The position numbers were made by a program, and so were the translations under genes. From assembly GCF_900113285.1 (NCBI RefSeq), contig NZ_FOOT01000003.1, positions 496,001 to 560,000 on the forward strand: a stretch of 64,000 nucleotides of DNA. The letters run 5' to 3'. Below are positions 52,783-61,693 of the stretch, piece after piece (position 1 is the stretch's first letter; every line of letters begins with the position of its first letter). The notes beneath the pieces were generated by a model. It saw nothing but the letters and a program-made list of their open reading frames with translations, was not told where the DNA came from and did no database searches. The stretch comes from Pontibacter chinhatensis. GTDB lineage: Bacteria; Bacteroidota; Bacteroidia; Cytophagales; Hymenobacteraceae.

Positions 52783-53202
52783 TTAATTGCTAATGTAGAG
52801 CGTGGAGGCTACCAAAGAAGTTCTGTACTGCCTTAGAGCTGAAATGGCCGGACCGCCAATGACCTGGCCCTGCAGGTTGAACTGAGAACCGCAGCAAGGG
52901 TCGGTAATGTATAGCCGTGATTGGTCTACCTCCAGCAGGCAGTCGTTGCCGGGGTCGTAGGTGCAGGTGCGCTCAAAGGCCAGGTAGCTGCTGGCGTTCT
53001 GCCGCACCACGATAATGCCCTTGTAGCCCTCCAGCAGGTAAGCGTAGCCACCATCCTGGCGAAGTTCGGGGTACAGCTGACTGTTTATGTTGAGCTGGGT
53101 GTTTACGGGCACGTTGGGTATAATGGGGCTGTTGCTGCTGTTCTTGCTGCAGGCACCGGCAAGTATGGCCAGCAGGGGCAGTAGCAGTAGTTTATTTCTC
53201 AT
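52783..53202 (-). CDS. Rieske-like lipoprotein lacking iron-sulphur ligands
   Basis: 139 residues from the ATG at 53202 (lipobox AILAGACSK). The C-terminal half follows the Rieske fold: FERTCTYDPGNDC where CTH is expected, then TDPCCGSQFNLQGQVIGGPA where the CPCHGSxF...GPA box is expected. His of box 1 is Tyr, and box 2 has Asp for the first ligand Cys and Cys for His, so only one of four ligands remains. It is therefore a fold without an obvious 2Fe-2S cluster. The gene overlaps the next (upstream) gene's end by 11 bases. Confidence 0.8.
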   Translation of the reverse strand: MRNKLLLLPLLAILAGACSKNSSNSPIIPNVPVNTQLNINSQLYPELRQDGGYAYLLEGYKGIIVVRQNASSYLAFERTCTYDPGNDCLLEVDQSRLYITDPCCGSQFNLQGQVIGGPAISALRQYRTSLVASTLYISN

Positions 53203-54052
53203 ACGTATAAAATCCTTTACCCGACTTGCGGCCATGGTGCCCCGCATCTACTTTCTGTTGCTGAATGCGGCTTGGCCTGAACTTAGCGTCGTAGTGGAAT
53301 GCCTCGAACATGGAGGAGGTGACCGAGAAATTGGTGTCCACACCAATCAAATCCATTAGTTCAAAAGGCCCCATCTTAAAGCCGCTGGCCTGCATTAACT
53401 TGTCTATCGTTTCTACGTCAGCTACGCCCTCTTCCAGCAACTTCAGGCTCTCCACGTAATAATGGCGCGCCACGCGGTTCACGATAAAGCCAGGGGAGTC
53501 TTTGGCCATTACAGCCGTTTTATCCAGCTTTTCTGCCAGCTGTTTGATGGTTTGGGCTACCTCCGGGGAGGTGGCCGCGCCGGAGATCACCTCCACCAGC
53601 TTCATGATGTGGGCCGGGTTAAAGAAGTGCATGCCCACTACGCGCTCCGGGTTGGGTACGGCAGCAGCAATCTGCGTTATCGGAATAGAGGACGTGTTGG
53701 AGGCAAGTATGGTGTCGGGGGAGTTGATGCCAGCCAGGTCTCTGAAGATGCTTTGCTTTACCTCCAGCCGTTCCACCACTGCCTCAATGGCTACATCGCA
53801 ATGTAGTTGCAGCGTGTCGCTAGTATAGGTGATGTTCAAAAGGGCAGCCGCTTTCTGGGCCTCGGTCAGCTTGCCCCGCTCAATACCCTTGTCGAGGTTT
53901 TGAATGGTGGTCTGCTGCGCCTTCTCCAGTACCTGTGCGTTGATGTCGAACAGGATGGTTTTATACCCTGCCTGCGCGCAAATCTGCGCAATGCCCTGGC
54001 CCATGGTTCCGGCACCGACTACGCCTATGGTTTTGATATCCTCTAGCTTCAT
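53192..54052 (-). CDS. hbd: 3-hydroxybutyryl-CoA dehydrogenase
   Basis: 286 residues. The NAD site is IGVVGAGTMGQGIAQICAQA, the catalytic His lies in MHFFNPAHIMKLVEV, and the C-terminal helical domain is DSPGFIVNRVARHYY. It oxidises 3-hydroxyacyl-CoA to 3-ketoacyl-CoA in fatty-acid or butyrate metabolism. Upstream a hairpin separates it from pheS. The overlap with the lipoprotein gene suggests a joint transcript. Confidence 0.93.
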   Translation of the reverse strand: MKLEDIKTIGVVGAGTMGQGIAQICAQAGYKTILFDINAQVLEKAQQTTIQNLDKGIERGKLTEAQKAAALLNITYTSDTLQLHCDVAIEAVVERLEVKQSIFRDLAGINSPDTILASNTSSIPITQIAAAVPNPERVVGMHFFNPAHIMKLVEVISGAATSPEVAQTIKQLAEKLDKTAVMAKDSPGFIVNRVARHYYVESLKLLEEGVADVETIDKLMQASGFKMGPFELMDLIGVDTNFSVTSSMFEAFHYDAKFRPSRIQQQKVDAGHHGRKSGKGFYTYEK

Positions 54053-54077
54053 GGCTTTAGCTTATACTTATAAGAGA

Positions 54078-54125
54078 GAAGAGTGAATGCTCTGCTATAC
54101 TTGTACGGCAAAACATTCACTCTTC
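54078..54125. promoter_or_regulatory. Intergenic hairpin between pheS and hbd
   Basis: GAAGAGTGAATG (54078-54089) pairs perfectly with CATTCACTCTTC (54114-54125) over a 24-base loop. No T run on either side, so not a normal terminator; it could be an mRNA end or processing structure. Confidence 0.55.
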
Positions 54126-54145
54126 TACGTGGTCATCCATCAAAA

Positions 54146-55171
54146 CTATATTACCCCTTCAAACTGACGCAGGAAGCGCACGTCGTTTTCGGTGAAGAGG
54201 CGCAGGTCCTTTATCTGGTACTTTAGCATCGTGATACGTTCGATGCCCATGCCAAAAGCAAAGCCCGAGTATACTTCCGGGTCGATGCCGGAGCTCTGGA
54301 GAACGGCAGGGTCTACCATGCCCGAGCCGCCAATCTCTACCCAGCCGCTGCTTTTGCAGATGTTGCAGCCTTCGCCTTTGCAGATGAAGCAGGTAATGTC
54401 AATCTCGGCGCTAGGCTCAGTGAATGGGAAGAACGACGGACGGAAGCGGATCTGCGTGTCCTGACCGAACATCTCCTTGGCGAAGTAGTATAGCGTCTCT
54501 TTCAGGTCTTTAAAGCTCACGCCTTTGTTTACGTACAGGCCCTCTACCTGGTGGAACACCATGTGCGCACGCGCTGAGATGGCCTCGTTGCGGTATACAC
54601 GGCCCGGCATGATGCTGCGTAGCGGCGGCTGGTTGTTTTCCATCAGGCGCACCTGCACGGTAGAAGTATGGGTGCGGAGCAGTTTCTCTTTGTTTTCGCT
54701 CAGGAAGAAGGTGTCCTGCATTTCGCGGGCCGGGTGATTTTCGGGGAAATTCAGGGCAGAGAAGTTGTGCCAGTCGTCCTCCATCTCCGGGCCCTCTGCC
54801 ACGTTAAAGCCGATGCGCTCAAAAATGCGCACGATCTCCTGGCGCACCAGCGAGAGCGGGTGGCGCGTGCCCAGTGTATTAGGTATGGTTGGTAGGGTAA
54901 AATCGAAGCCTGTGTCGCTGGCATTGTCGGCGGCGCTGGCCAGTTGCTCCTGCGCCTGGTCGAAGCGCTCCTGGGCGCGGTTTTTCAGGGCATTCAGTTG
55001 CTGGCCCACCTCACGGCGCTGCTCCGGCGCTACCGTCTTCAGCCCGTCAAAAAGGTCCGCGATGCGGCCCTTGCGCCCCATGTAGGCAATGCGGAATTGC
55101 TCCAACTCGGCAGCGTTGGTAAGCGACGCGGCCTCTATCTCTTGTGCTACTTGTTGTATGTTCTCAACCAT
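54146..55171 (-). CDS. pheS: Phenylalanyl-tRNA synthetase alpha subunit
   Basis: 341 residues. The N-terminal coiled coil (about 5-90) binds tRNA-Phe; the class II core has motif 1 around HPLSLVRQEIVRIFERIGF, motif 2 THTSTVQVRLMENNQPPLRS ... GRVYRNEAISARAHMVFHQ and motif 3 GFAFGMGIERI. A zinc-like insertion CFICKGEGCNICKSSG is present. The beta subunit gene is not next to it, as in many Bacteroidota. Confidence 0.96.
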   Translation of the reverse strand: MVENIQQVAQEIEAASLTNAAELEQFRIAYMGRKGRIADLFDGLKTVAPEQRREVGQQLNALKNRAQERFDQAQEQLASAADNASDTGFDFTLPTIPNTLGTRHPLSLVRQEIVRIFERIGFNVAEGPEMEDDWHNFSALNFPENHPAREMQDTFFLSENKEKLLRTHTSTVQVRLMENNQPPLRSIMPGRVYRNEAISARAHMVFHQVEGLYVNKGVSFKDLKETLYYFAKEMFGQDTQIRFRPSFFPFTEPSAEIDITCFICKGEGCNICKSSGWVEIGGSGMVDPAVLQSSGIDPEVYSGFAFGMGIERITMLKYQIKDLRLFTENDVRFLRQFEGVI

Positions 55172-55233
55172 AATGCAAAGATAATAAATTGACGCGTTCC
55201 GCCTCTATTTAGGTCATGCTGAGTTCTGTAATG

Positions 55234-55757
55234 CCGGGTCCAACCACCCCTGCCCCCTCCTTGTCTAAGGAGGGGAGTCTGTGATTACTACTTCCAAAAT
55301 AAAAGTTTTATAGTCTCTGTTTTATCTGCAAAAATACAAACCCACCCCAACTCCTCCGAGGAGGGGGAATTGTCAGCAAGAGTATAAACACCCCTTGCCC
55401 CTCCCGAGAGGGGAATTATGCCCTTTCACTGTCATCTCGAGCGCAGTGAGAAATAAATCTGGCTGGAATTCTAAACAGATCTCTCCCGAAGGTCGAGATG
55501 ACAGCAAGGGCAGCGGCTATTGATTCTGTTCCCAGCCTTTGGGTTGAGCGCCTCGAGAGGTTCCGGTGACGAGCTGGAGGCGAGGCAGCCCGAGGTACGA
55601 GGGCAGGAAGCGAAAGCAGCGCGATGCCCGAAGGCGAGGCCTCCCGGCCTGGGAGGGCAAAAAGCAGGAGATGAAACGAGCCGCTGGTGGGAACTAGAGG
55701 ATGAACGGAGGCTAGTAAGGATAGCTCGGTTCCAGTTGCAGGAAGCAGTGGCTAGTG
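55234..55757 (+). repeat. Composite intergenic repeat, copy 3 (longest)
   Basis: Module order equals copy 1: CCAACCACCCCTGCCCCCTC (55240), AAACCCACCCCAACTCCTCC (about 55338), a second CCCTCCCGAGAGGGGAATT, GTCATCTCGAGCGCAGTGAG, GAATTCTAAACAGATCTCTC, TGTTCCCAGCCTTTGGGTTG (about 55528), GCGATGCCCGAAGGCGAGGC (about 55620), CCTCCCGGCCTGGGAGG, GAGGATGAACGGAGGCTAG and AGTTGCAGGAAGCAGTGGCT (about 55735). The middle part missing in copy 1 is shared with copy 2. Confidence 0.85.
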
Positions 55758-56166
55758 AAGTATGACTTGACAAGTATAAAAGCTTAGCAGAAGTATAACT
55801 TTTTAAGCTAGTCGGGTTACAAACCCAACGCCATAGTAGGCACGAGTTGCAAACTCGCGCCAACGACGGGGATGGAAGTATAGCCCAAGTATAAAACCCT
55901 CTCAATCCTTTCATCCTGAAAATCCTGATTCAGAAGAGTATAAAGTATGGCTCACCTCTAGCTATAGAAAGAACAGCCATACAAGTATAACCCACAACAA
56001 CCCAATCCCTTCACTTCATCGGTAAATTGCAGAAACACCCCAGCTTTCGTAGCTTACCGACGCGAACCTACCGCTTACCGACTTCTCTCCCGGGTCTGCC
56101 TATTAGCCATAGACGTGCGGGCACAATTGCAGTACCTTTACAATAGAAATTAAAACGAAAGGAACT
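55758..56166. other. 409-bp intergenic stretch with short repeats
   Basis: It contains CACGAGTTGCAAACTCGCG (55840), the AAATCCTGATTCAGA phrase (about 55920) and six or more AAGTATA/AAGTATG words. TACCTTTA at 56133 is a possible -7 element for the following gene. No coding frame is supported. Confidence 0.55.
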
Positions 56167-57021
56167 ATGGAAAACAGAAATCAATCTTCGAACCAAAACT
56201 ATGGCGACCACTGGCCCGAGCCCCGTGGAGGCACCAGCGGCAAAGTGATAGCAGGCATGCTCCTGATTGTGGTGGGCCTGGCCATACTTGCCTCGAAGCT
56301 GCACATCTTCTTCCTGCCTGGCTGGGTATTCTCGTGGCAGATGTTTTTAATCGTTCTGGGCCTTTTCATTGGCTTCAGGCATAACTTCCGCAAGCCGGGG
56401 TGGCTGATTCTGGTGCTCCTCGGCACGATTTTCCTGATAAACGACCTGGTGACGGGCTTTAACCTGCGCATTTACTTCTGGCCGATCCTGCTCATTGGCA
56501 TTGGCCTGTGGGTGATGCTGAAACCACGCGGCCGGCGGGACCACTTCCATACTTTCCCGCCTGCTCCGGGCAGCCACACCACGCAAAACCGGCAGCCGGA
56601 GTATACTTACGAAAGTATGGGCGGAGCCCCTGAGCCGGAGAGCAGCACATACACTACTGCAGAAAACAGTACATACGGCACAGAAGATATCGTAGACGCC
56701 GTGGCCATACTTGGGGGCATCAAGAAAAACATCATCTCGAAGAACTTCCTGGGCGGAGAGGTGGTGAGTGTGTTTGGGGGCACAGAGCTGAACCTGAGCC
56801 AGGCCGACATTCAGCACCCGGTTGTGCTGGAGGCGACGCAGATTTTTGGCGGCACCACGCTTATTATACCACCGCACTGGGAGGTAAAATCAGAAATGGT
56901 GGCCATCCTGGGCGGCATCGACGACAAGCGCCCGGTCATGCCCGGCGGCTACGACCCCAGCAAGGTGCTGATCCTGAAAGGAACCTCGCTCTTCGGCGGC
57001 CTCCAGCTCAAAAGCTACTAA
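56167..57021 (+). CDS. LiaF-like envelope-stress membrane protein
   Basis: 284 residues. Four membrane helices (about 27-45, 57-73, 79-95 and 98-118) of the LiaF/LiaI transmembrane type are followed by a Pro/Ser-rich linker and a C-terminal beta domain with repeated AILGGIKKN, SVFGGTELNL, QIFGGTTLIIPP, AILGGIDDK and SLFGGLQLKS turns, as in LiaF and related cell-wall-antibiotic response proteins. A LytS/LytTR pair lies 570 bp downstream on the same strand, with which it may work. Confidence 0.85.
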   Translation: MENRNQSSNQNYGDHWPEPRGGTSGKVIAGMLLIVVGLAILASKLHIFFLPGWVFSWQMFLIVLGLFIGFRHNFRKPGWLILVLLGTIFLINDLVTGFNLRIYFWPILLIGIGLWVMLKPRGRRDHFHTFPPAPGSHTTQNRQPEYTYESMGGAPEPESSTYTTAENSTYGTEDIVDAVAILGGIKKNIISKNFLGGEVVSVFGGTELNLSQADIQHPVVLEATQIFGGTTLIIPPHWEVKSEMVAILGGIDDKRPVMPGGYDPSKVLILKGTSLFGGLQLKSY

Positions 57022-57083
57022 AGTATAGAGTAGTTGTTAGTTAATGGTTGCTAGTTATTGGTGATAGGAATCAATTGAAATGA

Positions 57084-57461
57084 ATGGAAAATTTTAGAGT
57101 TGGCATTTACCTCATAGTTGTAGCAGTTCTACAGTTCCTTACTGTCCTGCTCTTCGGCTACATAAAAGAAGGTGGAGATATAAATGCTGCATCTATGTAT
57201 CCAGTAGTTTACCTGTTACCTGCTGTAGTTTATAGCTTCTTCAGCGGCTTGCTTTTCAATATCAGTGAGCAAAGAAAGTTGAGTGGACGACTCCTTTTAT
57301 TACTTGTACCAGCTCTGCTTGCAGTTGTTCTAAATGAAGTGACGAACACCTTAGATAAAGGGCTGTACTATATGATTATAGCAGCTGCTTTGCTAATCAA
57401 TGCAGGCTACTACTATATTGTTAAGAAGAACAGAAGAACCACCTCCACCAACGAAACCTAA
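57084..57461 (+). CDS. Four-helix membrane protein of unknown function
   Basis: 125 residues with four hydrophobic helices (about 5-25, 40-58, 68-86 and 93-112) and a basic tail (KKNRRTTS). Codon use is AT-richer than in the flanking genes. No family is recognised. It stands between the LiaF-like gene and the sensor-kinase gene. Confidence 0.6.
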   Translation: MENFRVGIYLIVVAVLQFLTVLLFGYIKEGGDINAASMYPVVYLLPAVVYSFFSGLLFNISEQRKLSGRLLLLLVPALLAVVLNEVTNTLDKGLYYMIIAAALLINAGYYYIVKKNRRTTSTNET

Positions 57462-57530
57462 ACCACACCAAGGCGTGCTTTAGCCGTCACCTTATTGGTT
57501 GTTAGTTGATGATTACCAGATTCACTACGC

Positions 57531-57586
57531 CTAAACTTTCTAACTCCCAAACTCTCTAACTCCCCAATTCCTAAACTCCCCAATTC
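57531..57586 (+). repeat. Octamer tandem repeat, locus 3, directly before a start codon
   Basis: Seven in-register 8-mers: ctaaactt, tctaactc, ccaaactc, tctaactc, cccaattc, ctaaactc, cccaattc; two bases later comes the ATG at 57589. The tract replaces a normal leader. Confidence 0.85.
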
Positions 57587-57588
57587 AC

Positions 57589-58617
57589 ATGTCTCCAAGC
57601 CGGATTATACTTGCTTACCTGGGATGGGCGCTGCTGTGGGCAGTGGTGCAGACCGTGCTGCTCCGGACGGCGGGTTTTAGCCTGGCAGTCGCAGTGTCGG
57701 ATGCTTTGCTGACCAACCTGCTGCTCACCATCGGGGGTTATGCCATGGGGGCGGGGCTGCGCTACTACCAGCCAAGTATAAAAGAGGCTGCTTACCTGCT
57801 GGCCTGGAGCATGGGCCTGGCCGTGCTCAGCACCATGGTCTTTTACTGGCTCACTACCAGAATCCACAAAGGGGATGTGGTGTACCTGGATTTTGTGGAC
57901 GCCACCCTGCCGGTGCGCTTTGTGTTTACCTGGCTCTTGGTGCTGCTGCTTTTGCTGCTGAGCTGGTTCTGGTTTTATACTTTGGAGCGGCAGCAGGACG
58001 AGCAGCGCCGTTCCACTGCCGAGAAACTGGCCCGGGAGGCGGAGCTCCATACCCTGCGCCAGCAACTGCAGCCGCACTTCCTGTTCAACAGCCTCAACTC
58101 CATCAGCGCGCTGGTGGTGGCCCGGCCGGAGCAGGCACGCCGGATGATACAACAGCTTTCTGATTTTCTGCGCGGCACTTTGCGCAAGGACGATCAGCAG
58201 CAGGTGCCCCTCTCTGATGAGCTCAAGCAGCTGGAGTTATACTTAGAAATAGAGAAAGTGCGCTTTGGGCACCGCCTGCAAACTGCCATTGAAGTACAAA
58301 ATGAAACGATGAACATGCGCCTGCCAGTCCTGTTGCTGCAGCCCGTGGTGGAGAACGCCATCAAGTTTGGCCTTTACGACACCGTTGGTGACACGGTGAT
58401 AAGTATAAAAGCCACCGCCCAGGACCACCACCTGCTGCTGCAGGTGCAGAACCCCTACGACCCCGCCACCACGCGTCCGCAGCGCGGCACCGGCTTCGGC
58501 CTAAGCTCCGTGCAGCGCCGCCTCTACCTGCTCTACGCCCGGCAGGACCTGTTGCAGACGCAGCAGCAGGACGATCAGTTTATTACCAGCATTAAAATCC
58601 CGCAGAAAAATGATTAA
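57589..58617 (+). CDS. LytS-type sensor histidine kinase
   Basis: 342 residues. Four membrane helices without an obvious periplasmic sensor (about 5-150), a coiled coil, then the His_kinase domain with the phospho-His in LRQQLQPHFLFNSLNSISAL and the ATP-binding N box LLLQPVVENAIKFG and G box GTGFGLSSVQRRL. It passes phosphate to the LytTR regulator encoded next, whose start overlaps its end by eight bases. The signal is unknown. Confidence 0.93.
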   Translation: MSPSRIILAYLGWALLWAVVQTVLLRTAGFSLAVAVSDALLTNLLLTIGGYAMGAGLRYYQPSIKEAAYLLAWSMGLAVLSTMVFYWLTTRIHKGDVVYLDFVDATLPVRFVFTWLLVLLLLLLSWFWFYTLERQQDEQRRSTAEKLAREAELHTLRQQLQPHFLFNSLNSISALVVARPEQARRMIQQLSDFLRGTLRKDDQQQVPLSDELKQLELYLEIEKVRFGHRLQTAIEVQNETMNMRLPVLLLQPVVENAIKFGLYDTVGDTVISIKATAQDHHLLLQVQNPYDPATTRPQRGTGFGLSSVQRRLYLLYARQDLLQTQQQDDQFITSIKIPQKND

Positions 58618-59353
58618 GTGTTTAGTTATAGACGACGAGCCGCTGGCCCGCAGCATTGTGGTAGAGTACCTGCAAAAGCACCCGGAGATGGAGGTGGTGC
58701 AGGAGTGTGGCGATGGCTTTGAGGGGATAAAGGCTATCCAGCAGCACCGCCCCGACCTGGTTTTCCTCGACATCCAGATGCCCAAGATAAACGGCTTTGA
58801 AATGCTGGAGCTGGTGGAGCAGGCGCCCGGAGTGATTTTTACCACTGCCTTTGACGAGTACGCCCTGAAGGCTTTCGAGGCCAACGCCGTGGATTACCTG
58901 CTCAAGCCCTTCAGCCAGGAACGTTTTGATGCGGCCGTAAAAAAGTGGCAGGAGAAGCAGCGTGTAAAGGCAACGGAAAATAAGGTAGAGGAGCTAGCCG
59001 AAGTACCCGCCAAGCAACCCGAGGAGCACCTGCGCATTGTGGTCAAAGCCGCCAACGACATCCGCATCATTCCGGTAAAGGACGTGCTATACTTGGAAGC
59101 CTATGACGACTACGTGAAAGTATATACTGCCGAAGGCCTCTTCCTGAAGAAGAAAACCATGGGCTACTACGAGCGTGTGCTGGACCCCAAGCAGTTTGTG
59201 CGCGTCCACCGCTCCTACATTATCCCCCTTTCCCAACTCACCCGCATCGAAACGCTGGAGAAAGACAGCCATGTGGCCCTGCTCAAGAGCGGGGTACGCG
59301 TGCCCCTGAGCCGGACGGGTTACTCCAAGCTGCGCTCGGTGCTGGGCATTTAA
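58610..59353 (+). CDS. LytTR-family response regulator
   Basis: 247 residues. The receiver domain has the acidic pair DDEPLAR, phospho-Asp in PDLVFLDIQMP, and the conserved Thr/Lys in FTTAFDEYALKAFEANAVDYLLKPF (in two pieces). After a linker comes the LytTR DNA-binding domain with VLYLEAYDDYVKVYTAEG and RVHRSYIIPLSQLTRI. Partner of the kinase at 57589. Targets cannot be read here; the LiaF-like gene is a candidate. Confidence 0.94.
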   Translation: MIKCLVIDDEPLARSIVVEYLQKHPEMEVVQECGDGFEGIKAIQQHRPDLVFLDIQMPKINGFEMLELVEQAPGVIFTTAFDEYALKAFEANAVDYLLKPFSQERFDAAVKKWQEKQRVKATENKVEELAEVPAKQPEEHLRIVVKAANDIRIIPVKDVLYLEAYDDYVKVYTAEGLFLKKKTMGYYERVLDPKQFVRVHRSYIIPLSQLTRIETLEKDSHVALLKSGVRVPLSRTGYSKLRSVLGI

Positions 59354-59571
59354 GCAAGAAATTTTTTATAGGATACTGCCGTGTCACCTGCCGGGGGAAG
59401 GGTAGACGCATGCTCGCCGGTTCGTCTGCAGAAAGTATAACTTGGTGTACAGAACCCTGCGATTCGTCCCGGAACCTGGCATTTGACAGCGGCAATGCGC
59501 GAGCCATTGGCTTTGTAAAAAAGCTATAAATGAGGCTTATAGACTTTGTGAACGCCTTGAAATTTAGAGCA

Positions 59572-59608
59572 GGAAACTTTTGAAACAAAAAATGTTTCCA
59601 TAGTTTTG
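59572..59608 (+). promoter_or_regulatory. Promoter and likely operator of the TetR-RND operon
   Basis: TTG (59580-59582) and TAGTTTTG (59601-59608) are 18 bp apart. GAAAC (59582-59586) and GTTTC (59594-59598) form an inverted repeat filling the spacer, with a further GGAAAC at 59572. This is where a TetR repressor would block its own promoter. Confidence 0.65.
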
Positions 59609-59625
59609 CCGCACAAACTACCACT

Positions 59626-60258
59626 ATGGAGATAGCAGAGAAGTCAGAAATAGAGTTAAGAATCCTGAAGGCCGCTTTTGAAATGTTCCGCCAGCGGGGC
59701 TTCAAGAGTGTGTCGATGGACGATATCGCCCAGCACCTGGGCATGTCGAAAAAGACGCTTTACAAGTGGTTCCGCAACAAAGACCAGGTGGTATACGACG
59801 CTACGGCCTGTTATCTGCGCAGCATTCAGGAGTCGTGCGAGGGGTACATCTGTGAGGCTCCCAACGCCCTGGAGGAGCTCTTCCGCATTATGACACTGAC
59901 CAAGCAGGTGTTTTCCGACATGCACCCCTCTATTTTTCACGATTTGCAGAGGCATCACCCTGACAGTTGGGAACTGTGGGTGAAACACAAAAGCGGCTTC
60001 ATGCTGGAGAAGGTGAAGGGCAACATCCGTCGGGGCATAAAGGAAGGGCTCTACCGCAAAGACATGGATGTGGAGGTGCTGGCCCGCATGCGTCTGGCCC
60101 TGATCGAGTTGCCGTTTAACCGGGAAGTTTTCCCGTCGCACGAGTTCAATATCAGCCAAGTGCAGCTGGCGGTGCTGGAGCATTACATGCTGGGAATGGC
60201 CACTCTGAAGGGGCACAAGCTCATCAATGAATACAAGCAGATAACCGAAGAAGAATAA
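59626..60258 (+). CDS. TetR-family repressor of the downstream RND pump
   Basis: 210 residues. The helix-turn-helix is residues 8-55 (ILKAAFEMFRQRGFKSVSMD, IAQHLGMSKKTLYKWFRNKD). The C-terminal domain probably binds a small drug-like ligand. It is the first gene of the operon with TolC, membrane-fusion and RND genes, and an inverted repeat in its promoter suggests autoregulation. The kind of ligand is not visible. Confidence 0.93.
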   Translation: MEIAEKSEIELRILKAAFEMFRQRGFKSVSMDDIAQHLGMSKKTLYKWFRNKDQVVYDATACYLRSIQESCEGYICEAPNALEELFRIMTLTKQVFSDMHPSIFHDLQRHHPDSWELWVKHKSGFMLEKVKGNIRRGIKEGLYRKDMDVEVLARMRLALIELPFNREVFPSHEFNISQVQLAVLEHYMLGMATLKGHKLINEYKQITEEE

Positions 60259-60290
60259 CGACTACCGATCACTACCAAGCTACTAAAATT

Positions 60291-61664
60291 ATGAAAAAAC
60301 AGATCAGCCTGCTGCTTGCCATACTTTCTCTGTGCAGTGGCAGCTTTGCGCAAGGGCAGCAGCAGGAGGCAATGCGCCTGAGCCTGCAGGAAAGCATAAC
60401 CTATGCCCTGAAGAACAGAGCCAGCCTGCAGGCCACCCGCAATGAGGAGAAAAGCGCCAAAGGCAGAGTCGGAGAGATACGCGCCATGGGCCTGCCGCAG
60501 ATAGATGCGATGCTGGAGGTGGGCGATAACTTTGTGCAGCAGCAAACCTTCCTGCCGGCCGAGTTCTTCAACGACCCGAATGACCCTAACTCGCCGCCGC
60601 CCGGCACGTTTGTACCCATCACCTTCACCCCAACCTACACCAGCAATGCGGTGGTTTCTGCCAGCCAGTTGGTTTTTGATGGCTCTTACCTGATTGGCCT
60701 GAAGGCGGCCAAAACCTACACCGAACTCTCGCGCAGAACCACCACCCAAAGCGAGATAGAAGTAGCCGAGCAGGTGAGCAAAGCCTACTACAGCGTGCTG
60801 GTTAGCGGCGAGCGCATGCAGCTGCTTAACCAGAACATCACCCGCCTCGACACGCTGCTTTTTCAGACCAACGTGATGTTTGAGAACGGCGTGGCCGAGA
60901 AACTGGACGTGGACCGCCTGCGCGTGCAGCTCAACAACCTGAAGGTAGAGCAGCAGAAAACACAGCGCCTGCTGCAGCTGAGCGAGAACCTGCTCAAGTA
61001 CCAGATGGGCCTGCCGCAGCACCAGCCCGTGCTGCTCACCGACAGGCTCGAAGAGGTGGACATAGACATGAGCCAGGTATACCCACAGAATTTCGACTAC
61101 GGCAACCGCATCGAGTACTCGCTGCTGGAGACCCAGCAAAGCCTGGCCGAACTGGACGTGCGCAACATCCGCTCCGGGTATCTGCCCAAACTATACTTAA
61201 ATGCCCGCTACGGTTACAATGCCGCCAGCAACGACTTCAAAGCCATCACGACAACGAGCAATTACCTGGAGTACGGCTACGTGGGCGCGCAACTACAGGT
61301 ACCTATCTTCGATGGCCTGCGCAGGCATTACCAGATACAGCAGAGCCGCGTGACCTTGGAGAACACCAAGCTGGGCTTTGAGACGCTGCGCCAAAGCATA
61401 GACCTGGAGCTAAAGCAGGCCTCCACCGAGCTTACCAACGCCCTCGATGTGCTGAAGGCGCAGGAGGAGAACCTGGCCCTGGCCGAAGACATTGCCCGCG
61501 TGTCTAAAATTAAGTTTCAGGAGGGCGTGGGCACCAACCTGGAGGTAGTAACCGCCGAAACCGACCTGCGCGAGGCCCAAACCAACTATTACGCCGCCAT
61601 CTACGATGCCCTTATCGCCAAGGTGAACCTGGAGAAGGCCACCGGCACATTACTCACAAAATAA
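60291..61664 (+). CDS. TolC-family outer-membrane efflux channel
   Basis: 457 residues with a signal peptide (ending SGSFAQG). Two outer-membrane-efflux repeats: MRLSLQESITYALKNRASLQ ... and VTLENTKLGFETLRQSIDLE with the closing NLEVVTAETDLREAQTNYYA, which make the alpha barrel. It is the exit duct of the tripartite pump encoded here, 32 bases after the TetR gene. Confidence 0.94.
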   Translation: MKKQISLLLAILSLCSGSFAQGQQQEAMRLSLQESITYALKNRASLQATRNEEKSAKGRVGEIRAMGLPQIDAMLEVGDNFVQQQTFLPAEFFNDPNDPNSPPPGTFVPITFTPTYTSNAVVSASQLVFDGSYLIGLKAAKTYTELSRRTTTQSEIEVAEQVSKAYYSVLVSGERMQLLNQNITRLDTLLFQTNVMFENGVAEKLDVDRLRVQLNNLKVEQQKTQRLLQLSENLLKYQMGLPQHQPVLLTDRLEEVDIDMSQVYPQNFDYGNRIEYSLLETQQSLAELDVRNIRSGYLPKLYLNARYGYNAASNDFKAITTTSNYLEYGYVGAQLQVPIFDGLRRHYQIQQSRVTLENTKLGFETLRQSIDLELKQASTELTNALDVLKAQEENLALAEDIARVSKIKFQEGVGTNLEVVTAETDLREAQTNYYAAIYDALIAKVNLEKATGTLLTK

Positions 61665-61693
61665 ACTATCGAAAAACACCTACTACTATCACC

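Noticed and set aside
55471..55914. 147-codon minus-strand frame in the intergenic repeat, sharing PPRPGGLAFG with a frame at 19658-19885
   Set aside because: The shared peptides arise because both lie in copies of the composite DNA repeat; no initiation signal and the frames break in copy 2.
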